Positions 46,535-60,214 of a DNA stretch of 64,000 nt are shown here, piece after piece. The notes below the pieces were generated by a model, which saw nothing but the letters and a program-made list of their open reading frames with translations, searched no databases and had not been told where the DNA came from. Source of the stretch: Epiperipatus broadwayi (Eukaryota > Onychophora > Udeonychophora > Euonychophora > Peripatidae). The position numbers and the translations under genes are program-made. The stretch lies in contig JAQFVV010006311.1 of NCBI GenBank assembly GCA_028023455.1, forward strand, positions 3,939,490 to 4,003,489, read 5' to 3'. The first letter of the stretch is position 1, and each line of letters starts with the position of its first letter.

Positions 46535-47087
46535 ATCGACATGTGTTTCCGGTTGGTAATAGATGATTCCATTTTGAAAGTTGAGTTGAAAATGATTATG
46601 AATATAATCGAAAATATTTCTTTATGAGTTTTTATTTATATTATATTATAAATTGTTTACCGTTGATTGGAATATATATATAAGCTTGTTTAAGATTCTT
46701 TAGTCAGTAAATTACATATAAAATAAAATGACTTTGACTAGAATTACTTATATGCCTGAAGACATAGATTTCATCTCTTTATTAGACATCACAAAATCAT
46801 AGAACCCTTTATCAAAATGCATGATTTCAATTATACAACAATTAAAAAAGAATAATAATAAAACCTTTTTATAGATGATGTTTTAATACAATAACAAGTT
46901 TTAACTTCAGAGTTTCCTTATCTTAAATTATAGAACTGGGTGAGATTTCTTTTTCTTTTCTTAATCATATTTACATTTTATTGAAAAGAGCTAAAGAATA
47001 TTTTATCTTCTAATAGATTTTTTCAAACAGCATTTATTACTTTTAATTTCATCTTTCATTTATTGTTTTGATCTTTTTAAAAATTTC
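46535..47087. other. A+T-rich DNA, part probably Penelope-like 3' tail
   Basis: The first 200 bp after the nuclease stop may be the element's untranslated end. No clear boundary. Confidence 0.4.
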
Positions 47088-48773
47088 AGTAATAGTATGA
47101 ATACTGAACCCTACCATTTGATGACACTCTTTTTCGCCCAATGCACATCAATATACCGATTCACGGAGGTCAGTTTTTTTACAGGACACTATCTTAAAAA
47201 TATTTTTTTTACTTTCTATACATAAAACTCGTATGGTTTTTTTTTTTTTTTGCATTTTTAATAAACAAACACTTTGTTTTTATATGGTGCGGGGGTTGGT
47301 TTGCTTTTAAATTATCAACTTTTTTTTTTTGATTTTGAATTATCGGTTTTAAAAAAAATTTCTTTACCCCTTTCTATACATAAACTCATATGTTTTTTTT
47401 GTTACCTTTTTAATAAACAACCATTTTGTTTTTAGTTGGTAGAGGGGGTTGGGTTGCTTTTAAATTATCGTCTTTTTTACATTTTGAGCTTCTTTTTTAA
47501 AGCCTTAAACAATTCAGTTTTAATTAATAAACCAACAGTTGGTTTTTAGAGGGTGAAGGGGGTGTTGGTTTGAATTTTAATTCTTGTCTTTTAGTATCTT
47601 TTGCTGATGTACTGGAAACTTTGCATATTAATTTTAAATGTGTTCAAATATAGAATACATATAAAGAGATAGATTAACAAAATATACGAATTATTGGAGG
47701 GGGGTTAGTTTGCTTTTAAATTAATGACTTTTTTCTTATCAACTTTTTATTGATTTTGAGCTTTTTTTTTTGTTGGAAAGCCTTATTAATCAATTCATTT
47801 TTAATAAACCAACAGTTAGTTTTTAGAGGGTGAAGGGAGGTTGGTTTGATTTTTAATTATCGTCTTTTATTTTTTTATTATGAGGTGTGTGTGTTTTTTT
47901 TAATATTTACACCACCATAGTGAAAAGTTCTTCCTTCTATTTTTTGCCTTTTTCAAAAAGCCTTAATTAAACAGTTTGATTTTTAAAAAAACATTTTTAG
48001 GGGGTGGGGAGTTATGGTTTGTTTGACTCCAATAGGAGATGAGCCTCAAAGCTGTAAGTAACAGGATTTTGGAGCCATCCAACCAACTTCCCTTACACAG
48101 ATACCAGGTATGCTTTCAGGAATGGCAACGAAATTCCCCAGATCCTGTAGTTGACTAAAACCATGTTCCTCCCACAAACGCATAGCTTCACATCTGGCAG
48201 GGTGTTCTATTTCTGGAAAAACACAACAGCATCACCTTCTGTGGTTGGCAATTCACTCCCCTTCAGCCAATTTTGAACCCTTGCTCTGTTGACATTTTAC
48301 TGTTCTCAGATTCATGCATAAATGTACATTTGCACGTGAACTCGACAAAACTCTGCTGAAAACCCTAACTCTTTCAGATTGTGTGCAGTTCAAAATTGTA
48401 GAGAAGAGTGCATGACAGCCTGACAATTCTTAATATATAATACTATATATCCACTATGCTTTCTCAAAATTTTTCCACTATGAATTTTTTAATAGTTTCA
48501 CATCTTTAAATACAGCTGCCATCAAATCAGACCATAGTGAGAGTTGAATTGCGTTCACTTGAGGAATACTGTCACAAGTCAATCGGCATAGTATTTTGTT
48601 ATGTAATGGTAGGATACATCACCCTCTAGGCAGCCTGTTACAGCAGCTCTAAACAACACTGTTGTAGTGTTAGCTGTAAGTTCAGGCTGCTAAAATGGTA
48701 TATTGGTATATTGATGTGTGTTGTGTGACAAACAATGCCATCAAGAGGTAGGTTCAGTATTCATACTATTACC
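47088..48773. mobile_element. hAT-like DNA transposon (copy C) with internal G-rich tandem repeats
   Basis: The inverted ends are about 60 bp: AGTAATAGTATGAATACTGA on the left and the complement of GGTAATAGTATGAATACTGA on the right. Inner blocks are TTGATG(A/G)CA and CACATCAATATACC. The flanks AAAATTTC (47080-47087) and AAAATTTT (48774-48781) give a 7-of-8 target duplication. Between about 47225 and 48030 a unit of 120-160 bp recurs five or six times: AATAAACAA or AATAAACCAACAGTT, then GGGGGTTGGTTTG, then TTTTAAATTATC and T-runs. At 48020-48450 a G+C-richer block has minus-strand protein-like stretches (for example EEHGFSQLQDLGNFVAIPES) that I cannot assign. Length is 1,686 bp. Confidence 0.78.
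47225..48030. repeat. G/T-rich tandem repeats inside hAT-like copy C
   Basis: Five or six imperfect units of 120-160 bp, each with a G-run (GGGGGTTGG or GGGTGAAGGG) in an otherwise T-rich strand and the phrase TTTTAAATTATC or TTTTTAATTATC. Confidence 0.75.
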
Positions 48774-49290
48774 AAAATTTTTATAGCTTCTCTTAATAAT
48801 ACTTGATCAAAATATTCAATCTTTGCCAAAAACTGCTTTATTTAAAATTTATACCATGTTTTGTTGACTTTATTGTGAATATATTGAATTTTCTCTAATA
48901 GTAACAGTATATTCTACTTTTCTTATGTTCTCTGTTATTAAAAGAAAATACTTCTTAATAATCATTTTAACCTTAACATTATTAATAATACTTTTTCATA
49001 TAATATAAAAAAGTTATTAATAATTTAGCAAGTAAGACAGTTCTGCTTATATAAAGAAAATAAATGATAAAATTGATAATTTTAAAAATATATACACTGA
49101 TTACACTACTTTTGAAAGAAATAAAGAAATATTGCCAAATTCTAAATATAATTTTTTTTAGAATATCATGGGGTTTATAAAATTCTGATCCTGTTTGTTT
49201 TCCATTATATATTGAAAGACCAATCATAAAATTTACATAAGAATAAAATAAACTATTTTTGCGGAGAAGGAAAGCAAAGATTCAATTTAT
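48774..49290. other. A+T-rich non-coding DNA
   Basis: Nothing supported. A minus-strand open frame at 48982-49227 is A/T-driven. Confidence 0.45.
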
Positions 49291-49307
49291 TCTTTATTTA
49301 TTTGCAG

Positions 49308-49517
49308 ATAAAATCAATGAAATATATAAATTTAAACAAGCATTCTGAAACAAAAAATGAACTAGAGAAGCAGAGATTATTAAGAAAGGCAATAAATTTT
49401 TTTAAAAGATCTAAGAACATAAACAGTAAGTATGAAATGAAGAAAATAAATTTGGTTGGAGAAAGCTATTGGAGGGTAAAAACAGGTGTTAAGACTTCTC
49501 AACCAACAGAATTTTAA
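49308..49517 (+). other. Possible exon-like open stretch
   Basis: After TTTATTTGCAG the sequence is open for 70 codons (KHSETKNELEKQRLLRKAIN and later KINLVGESYWRVKTGVKTSQ), charged and lysine-rich. An internal GTAAGTATG at 49427 could serve as a donor. There is no homology I recognise and no partner exon on this strand. It may be chance in A-rich DNA. Confidence 0.25.
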
Positions 49518-50278
49518 TTAGAAAAATGTAAAAAAATAATGATTTTTAAATATGACCTTATAATTTAAAATAAATAAATTCTAAAATAGTTATAAAACCT
49601 CAACTGTAAAACAAAAAATATGTTTTTAATTTTTTTTTTTTTTTAAAAACTATTATATAATTGAAATTATATATTTAATAAATGATATATATATATATAT
49701 ATATTGTATATATGTTCTCATTTCCCACACATATATTCTTTAATTGAAAAAAAAATTCTTTTATATAGAGATTTATGTGTGTATGTATTATTATTGTTAT
49801 TATATAGTTTATAGATGATAAATAAATAAGCAGTTGTAGAGAGAGAGTGTAATAAGAAGCAATATTTAATATATTAATTTATTATTTTTGTCATTAAATA
49901 ATGTGTTGAAATTATTTAGCTGTATTTTTATTAAATAAAGCAGACCAGGAAGGTGTAAAATAAAGCGATCAAGTGAAAAAGAGTGTGAAAAAATGAGAAC
50001 AGTTGTGTAAACACAAAACACTTTTACACATATTTCTAAGGACTGTAGATTACGAACTGTTTTTTTTATGTAATCTGCATTTTAGATTATCTTAGATTGT
50101 CTAATAAAGATAGATGCTTTGATGGGATAAATAATTGTTGATTTTTTATTTGTTAATAACTTAGAAATTGTCTAGGTGAGATTTATTGCTATCTCAAGTC
50201 ACAGTTATTTTTGGATAGATTTTTAGTTTCTTTGATCAGAAATTTGAGATATAAAAATGAGTGAAATAATATTTTAGA
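49518..50278. other. A+T-rich DNA with short microsatellites
   Basis: (AT)n at about 49686-49706 and a T-run/A-run at 49629-49648. No gene. Confidence 0.5.
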
Positions 50279-50545
50279 GATCAGTTCAGTTTTCGTTTGA
50301 AGTGAGTGAGCTAACAATATGTAGTTTTAAAAAGAAAAATTATCAATCATTAATATTACTAGTGGTCAGTTCAGTTTTTGCATTGAAGTGAGTGATCTAA
50401 CAATATGTAGTTTTTTTCTTAAAAAAGTCACACATTAATATTACTAAAGGTCAGTTCATTTTTTTTAGTTTTTGAAGTGAGAGACCTGGCAATATGTTGT
50501 TTTTTAAAGAGGGTGATGTAGTCATTTATACTATTAAGATTTAAA
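50279..50545. repeat. Three tandem units of about 90 bp
   Basis: GGTCAGTTCAGTTTT(T) ... GAAGTGAGTGA-CTAACAATATGTAGTTTTT ... CATTAATATTACTA occurs three times in a row (starting about 50280, 50364 and 50449), the last copy being more diverged. Confidence 0.88.
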
Positions 50546-53789
<3,244 letters not shown>

Positions 53790-54485
53790 ATTTAAATGTT
53801 AGTTGAGTGTAGATGGCTGCTAGACTCATTTAAATATATGTTAGTTTAAAAACAGTTTTGATTTTGGACTATTTGTTTTGTAGTTGTGTCAATGTTGGTG
53901 GAGAGATATATGGATGTTATATCAATGTAATGTGAAGTGTGTTAGCACCTAGGGTGAGGATCCAACTGAATGCATGACCCCAAAGAGGTAGTCATATCAT
54001 TGAAATGGATGCAGACATATTTCCTGCACCATTGACCCATTCCAGCTCTATGGATTGAGAAGATAAGCTGGCAAGATAGGACCACTCTCCCGCCAATACG
54101 TAGTGTTTTCTCTTTATATTACATGCATGATTCCTTCTCCAGATAGAAGTACATTCCTATGCTAATTGAAGCTCATGTTTTCTTCAATAATACCACACTG
54201 TTCAGATGCACATTCCTGTCAGCATGATTCTATGCCAACATGTTCACATTGCATTGGTTGCTGGCATATATCTGGAAGCGAGTGTTGGTGTGGCTGCGGA
54301 CTTTTAGCCTGGAATCAAATGTTTGAAAGTCTTTTAAGTGCATCATCTGGGTAGCTCATCTATACTCAACATTTCTAAGATTAAAAATAAAAGTTAAAAC
54401 AAATAAAAATAATAGTAAATAATAATGAAATAAACAAATTTTTTTATATAATTATTTTTCAAGTTTTGTGTGTTGTCACATATAT
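53790..54485 (+). mobile_element. Family 1 LTR, left part (split by a nested element)
   Basis: Blocks match the old LTR at 7426-8604 and the reverse complement of the young LTRs: GTAGATGGCTG, TTTTGTAGTTG-GTCAATG, GTTCAGATGCACATTCCTG, CTATACTCAACATTTCTAAG. It stops at the ATAT target of the 8.55-kb element at 54486 and resumes at 63038 in the same orientation and at the expected point in the LTR. Confidence 0.7.
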
Positions 54486-57271
54486 TGAAACAATCGATGT
54501 CTAATCATCATCGATGCTTCATGTTTCACAATCTATACTAACCTCCTAGGGGTCCACAATTCAGACCTTGCTATAAATATATGCTATTCACTCACACACT
54601 GTATGCCGAATCATTCTAAAGATTAGTAACAGTAATTTTTGTTGAGTAAAAATGAAACAGTAGTTTGAGTGATGCGTATATATATTATGACTAAAGCAAT
54701 ATTTTCATTGCTATGAAAATACATTTGCTTATATATGTGTGATTATTTTTATATATGTGTGTATTTAATGTGACAACAAAGAAGAATGGGGGAGGCTCAA
54801 AATGCTAAAATAATCTTTGTTTAAATTTAACTTGTTGCCTTTAATTAAAATTGTCAATCGCAATTAAGATAGAAAACAAATCGTTTATCAGTTGTTGTCG
54901 AATGATTTAAAATATCTAAAAATGGTATTTCGAGCCTTATCTGTATAAAAACATGTTGTTAATTAAATGTTGTTTTTAAAGAGATTATAGAGATAGGGTT
55001 GGTGTATGAAATTGCATTCTGGGCGGTATTAAAATGTTATAAAAGGAACCACAGAACAAAGGAAGTTTTTTTTAGTTACTTTCAGTTTTTAGTTGAGTTC
55101 AGAGGAGTTTTTAGTGAGTTGAATTTAATTACTTAAGAAGCCAACACAAGTTCTGCATGATGAAGCGTGAGTAGTGGAGCCATCCGCCTCTCTTTTTCTC
55201 TCGAAGGACTGTCTACCAGCCATAAAAAGTCCATTTGACAGGCCATATGAGATGATGTAGAACTATCTATCTGCTTGTCTGCTGCTATGCTGATATCTTA
55301 GGTAAAATCATGTAATTTAGAGCTGCCTTAATACGAACATTCACGGATGATTTATAATTTGTAGCTAAATTAATTCATAGATCCATTTATGATGTTTTGC
55401 TAGTTTTGCTCATAAACTCTCTCTCTATAATCCTTTATTAATACTTCTGTAATTCTAAATATATGTTACTTTCATGCTTAATTTATGTTTATATAACTTT
55501 ATGTGGCTCAATTAAATATATACAACTTATTTTGTTTAATAATATATATATATATTATTTTCTCTAATGTGTCGGTATCAATCAATCTCGCGACTTTAAT
55601 TAAATTCATTAGTAAAATTATGTTCATTTGTGTATTTAAAATAGAAATCGTTCACTAGGTTGGTTGTATACCTAAAAGTATTTTATTGTGGATGCTTATT
55701 TTATTTTGTTGTTTAGTTGCCTTTATAAATGATTGCGACACCTAATATAAAATTCTACCTTTCCTTACCATTGCCTGGAGGGCTAAATTCTTTAATTAAT
55801 ACATATATGGGAATCAAATTCAAATATAAATTTTATTAGCTTAGTAATATAAATAAAAATTATTATTCATTATGATTTGTTAAATGACTCAGAATTGAAA
55901 AACAGATTATTGCGCAAGAGGTTAGACCATTTCCAAGTTTTAAAATAATGAAAATTATGTTATAAGATTGTATTCATATCCAATAATGTTGCTGGCATAC
56001 CATCCACTTTATTCTGATATTTTATCTTCTCCATTTCTTGACTGTTTAGTCATTGGGAACGTCTAAAGCTCCCATCCTACTTTTAAAATCGTTCGTAATC
56101 AGGAACACTACTTCCTGTGAACGTAAAGTTTATGAGGATTATGTGCTGCGGATGGCAGTACATAATGATCTGGGATCTCAAACTCTGCCTCTCCCTTGAT
56201 ATCGCTCTGCCAGAATGCACAGACATATCCAATCTAAGTTCGTTTCAAATATTCTTTTAAAATGATAAAATATCCACAATCACCATGAGGTTTTATTTCG
56301 TTATTGTATGCTAGTACCGTTACTCTTGTCCTTAGTTTAATCACCATCTACCTAACTTCAGTAAGTTGCAATGATCTTTTAAAGATAGTGATTCATTTCA
56401 TAAAATACAGTTCATGGAGTTAAAATGCTTTCTTTGAAAAAGCGTTATCGATTCCCATAGACCTAAATCTAATTTACATTAATGATTGCATAACTTACTC
56501 TCGTAAATAAAGCGCATTGTTTGTTTTTCATTTCTAAAAGATGTCTTTGCCAAACAATGTGAATAAAAGTATAAATAATGGTTTTCCTAAAGAAATACAT
56601 GATTGAAATCATATATTTTGCCCATTATCAACTAAATCAGTTACTGTTAAAACTATCACGATCTTTTATATTTATTTTCGGCATCCACAACGCTCCGTAG
56701 CAAAAGTTTTCTTGAAATAGTTTATCAACTCCACACAAGTTATAAAACACTATAAAATTGTATCTGTAAAATTATATTTATTAAATGAGTGATAGAGGGG
56801 ATTTTATACAACAAAGTCCCAAGTCTTGTAAATAAACAATATTGTCCCAAGCATGAAACTAGTTGGTAAAATATACATGCGTTTGTTTTTTTTAAAAATA
56901 TCTATTTCATGTAAATCCTGGTTTGTTGTTTTTGAATTATTTTCTAGTTAATATTTAGAACTATTTTCTTTAGCTAAGAACTTAGCTTTAATAAATAACT
57001 ATAATAAATGTAATTCCTGGGCTACTCCAATCTCGATCATCATCATCAGTCTGATCTCATGCTCTACCGCTTTGCTTATGGGCACGGATTTAAAATAATT
57101 TTACTGTGTCATCAGAATTGTTTTTCATTGGGTCAGAGATTCAAAGAATAGACAAATAGGTTAGAAATCAGGATTGCTCCAGACCTGTGTATCTCGAGCA
57201 TGATCGGATTCGAGGTACTTTTGCTTAGGATTTGAATCTTGTTAAGTGAGCATACTATTTTGACTGGTACA
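54486..57271 (+). repeat. 5' LTR of the family 2 element
   Basis: 2,786 bp, direct repeat of 60215-63037. A TATA-like ATAAAAGG lies at about 55040, followed 25-40 bp on by a start-region-like TTTAGTTACTTTCAGTTTTTAG; both are conserved in the other LTR and could mark the promoter. AAAATCATGTAATTTAGAGC and neighbouring blocks are also conserved. Confidence 0.9.
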
Positions 57272-57291
57272 GTGGATTTTTTTTCCAGGCT

Positions 57292-57309
57292 TGGCTTCCC
57301 AAGTGGGGC
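57292..57309 (+). promoter_or_regulatory. Primer-binding-site-like sequence, family 2
   Basis: TGGCTTCCCAAGTGGGGC resembles the family 1 site TGGCGTCCCAAGTGTGG and the lysine-tRNA-type site. It lies 20 nt inside the LTR rather than the usual 0-5, so either the LTR edge or the assignment may be off. Confidence 0.5.
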
Positions 57310-57444
57310 TTCGATATAAACACCCACATACTCTGAGTACTGAATTCTGTTTATATGTATGTTTTTTTTTTTAAAAAAAAAAGCTTGTAAGAGATCAGTG
57401 ATGATAGATATGTATATTTCCTTCCCACCTGAGTTTGTTTTCTG

Positions 57445-57870
57445 ATTTTATAAATATAAAATGTGAAAATTTTGTATTAAAACCAATGTCCATGTGTTGC
57501 AACCATAAATGTAAATGGTTTTTGTTGTATCTGGTTTTGCAACTGTAGAAAAATATTGTTTTCTATGTTTATAGCTACAAATGTAAAAATCTTGTTTTTA
57601 AAAAGGAAAAGAATTTTGATACCCGTGTGTTACAACCATAAGTGAATTTTTTTTGTATCTGGTTTTATAGACATATAAAATGTGTTTCTTATCTTATATA
57701 CATAAAAATCAAAATGTTTCGCAAATAAAACCCATGTATTTCACCCATAAGTGATTTTTTTTCTGTATCAGGTTTTATAAATATATAAAATGTATTTCTT
57801 ATGTTAAATACGCGAAAATAAAATGTTTTGCGAATAAAACCCATGTATTTCAGCCATAAGTTATAAACCT
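57445..57870 (+). repeat. Minisatellite in the family 2 interior (about 115-bp units)
   Basis: Four imperfect units with (T)GT(G)TT-CA-CCATAAGTG, TTTTTGTATCTGGTTTT, ATATAAAATGTGTTTCTTAT and AAAATGTTT-GC-AATAAAACC. A second, two-unit repeat with AGAAGAAAGAAACAAGCCTT lies at about 58395-58510. Confidence 0.82.
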
Positions 57871-58637
57871 TGATTGTAACAAGGTGCACTTCATGTTTTA
57901 TTCATTTTCTGTACATTATATATGTAATAGAGTTTATAATGCGTAACAAATACTTAATTATATTTACTAGTTGAGTAGCCCAGATGTATTTGGAATTGTT
58001 TTTGTTATATCCTGTTGGCTGGCACCATATAAATATGCCAACAGTAATATAATAAACTACGTGTCAAAATGAGTTCAAACCAGGATGTTAGGGGTTGAGA
58101 GAGAGTTTAATTATTTTCCACTATTTTGCCATGGATAATTATAATGAGTAAACATATATGATATTGCTGAAACAAATCACTAATCATTTTTTTGTAAGAG
58201 TCTATTATAGGTGCAGAAAAACAACCAAAAGTCAAGCAGCAAGGCAGTTGAATTCCAATAGATCATACACATACATGTTATGATCAAATTTTATTTTCCA
58301 ATTAGAAGCAGCAGTCAGCAGCAACAAAAAAATGGCAAAAATGAAGACAGTTGAAGAGAGGAGGGAGAGAAATGTATATCCTGTATAAAATAAAAAGAAG
58401 AAAGAAACAAGCCTTATTTTTTTTCAAATAATTAGAAGTGACAATATGTTTAAAGCAAACTAAAAGAAGAAAGAAACAAGCCTTATTTTTCAAATAATAA
58501 TAAGTGACCATATGTTAAACAACAAAAAAAGAAAAGTTTAAATCAAAATATTAAAATATATTTCACAGAGACATTTAAAATTGACTATCTTTCAAAAGAA
58601 AAACAAAAGTGAATTGTGAAGAAACCATAGGAGCAAT

Positions 58638-59938
58638 GACGCCAGAGCAGAAAAAGCAGATCTTGCAACTCATGCAAGAAATGATGAAACAAAGTCAAGA
58701 CTGAGCAGAACAAATGATGAAAGATGAAAGAAACCAAGCAGAAAGAGATGCAGAATTTATGGAAATGATGAAGGAATTTAGGAGAGATTGTTGAAATTAA
58801 AAGAATAGAATTAAATATTGATAAGATTAGTACTACTTTGGACCATCAAGCTGATGTTTTCAAAGATGTATCTGTTCCCAAGCAAAGTGAGACTATTGAT
58901 GTAACCAAAGCCCACCAGGAGAGAGCCTCATGAAGCCAGGTCAGCAGAAATGATCGATTTCATCCAAGAAATGAGAGAAGACCGAAGATATTGGAAAGAA
59001 AGGATGGCCATAATCCAAAATAAAGAAATAAAAGCCATAGAAGATCTGAAACAAGAAATAAGTCAGCTCAAAAGAAGCATGAAACCAGTAGTAAATGAAG
59101 AGACAGAAATCAAATTATCACAAGCCACAAGAGACCTAAAGTCAGACCAGGAACTAGATTACCAGAATGACAAAAGGAAAATAGATGCAGAATCACCTGA
59201 AATAGTCACCAACACAATTAAGCGAGCAGATTTAGCTAAGGATGAAGAAAGTACTGAGGAAATGGTGGTTTCAAATCTACTGCAATCCAGCCCATTTCAA
59301 AGTGATGATACCAGTTTTCCACCCTCTAATGGAGTGGCTGTATCGATGATGAAAAATATCAATAGAACAATACATACTGTTTTGGATGAATCTTCTGAAG
59401 TCATAATTAATAATTCTGAGTTATATTTTCCTAATAATTATAAAGATGTTCTATGGAAAAGTGATGATAAAGGATTAATGAAGACGTCAAAGTTAAAGTT
59501 TAGAAATGATGCTGAATGCCTCCGAATATGAAAATGAAGAAAGTGGGTAGATCTTTTGTTGTGTGCAATACTGCCCATTTTAATAAATCCCATAATTTTT
59601 TATTTATGAAATATGATCAGAACAAAATTGATGAGGAGCTGAACTCATTAAACAGAAATGATAAACTTTGTTTTAAAGCATGGACATATGTTGAAAAAAA
59701 TAGTTTCATAAAAGATGGAGAAAAACTTCTCAACTCCCCGAGTGAATATGTTATAATGGAAGCCATTAGATCACAGAAAGTTAGAGAAATTTTTTTAAAG
59801 CAAGATACTTTTAATAATGAACAATATAATAATATACCAAAGCACAATATTATGACTGCTTTTGATATTTTCGTAAGATATCTAGAAAGACATACCTATA
59901 ACCATTATATATCTCCAGATCCAGGAAAATATTATTGA
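58638..59938 (+). pseudogene. Gag-position coding relic of the family 2 element (unidentified)
   Basis: Coding-like sequence from about 58638 starts MTPEQKKQILQLMQEMMKQS, a charged helical N terminus as in many Gag proteins. A stop and shifts follow. Then 58950-59531 is open for 193 codons (coiled-coil-like MIDFIQEMREDRRYWKERMA, then an acidic middle), and 59516-59938 for 140 codons in another frame, including NSPSEYVIMEAIRSQKVREI and the end YNHYISPDPGKYY. The last two frames overlap by 16 bp, suggesting one protein broken by a frameshift. I see no CCHC knuckle, protease DTG, reverse transcriptase or integrase. The C-terminal part is not a family I recognise and might be a captured host sequence. 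Confidence 0.55.
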
Positions 59939-60201
59939 AAAAAAAACAACTAAGAAGCAGCAGCCATGGATAAACAACATTGAAGGCAATGAAAAATGCA
60001 AATGGACATTCTCACATTTGAATACCTACACCAAATATTTCAGTGAATAAAAAAATCATAATCAGCCACAATAAAGTAAAGAAAATGAACGAATGAAAGA
60101 TTTTCATTTCCATATTTAAAAGGGTTGTTTTTCTCACCAAAAATGATAGTAGACTCCAACTAAGGTACTTTTTTTTTATTGATTTTTTTTTTGATCACTT
60201 T

Positions 60202-60214
60202 AAGTGGGAAAGAA
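60202..60214 (+). promoter_or_regulatory. Polypurine tract of the family 2 element
   Basis: AAGTGGGAAAGAA, with 12 purines of 13 bases, directly before the TG of the 3' LTR. This is the primer for plus-strand synthesis in LTR retrotransposons. Confidence 0.85.

Noticed and set aside
59617-59847. 76-codon minus-strand frame
   Set aside because: Antisense shadow of the family 2 internal coding relic.
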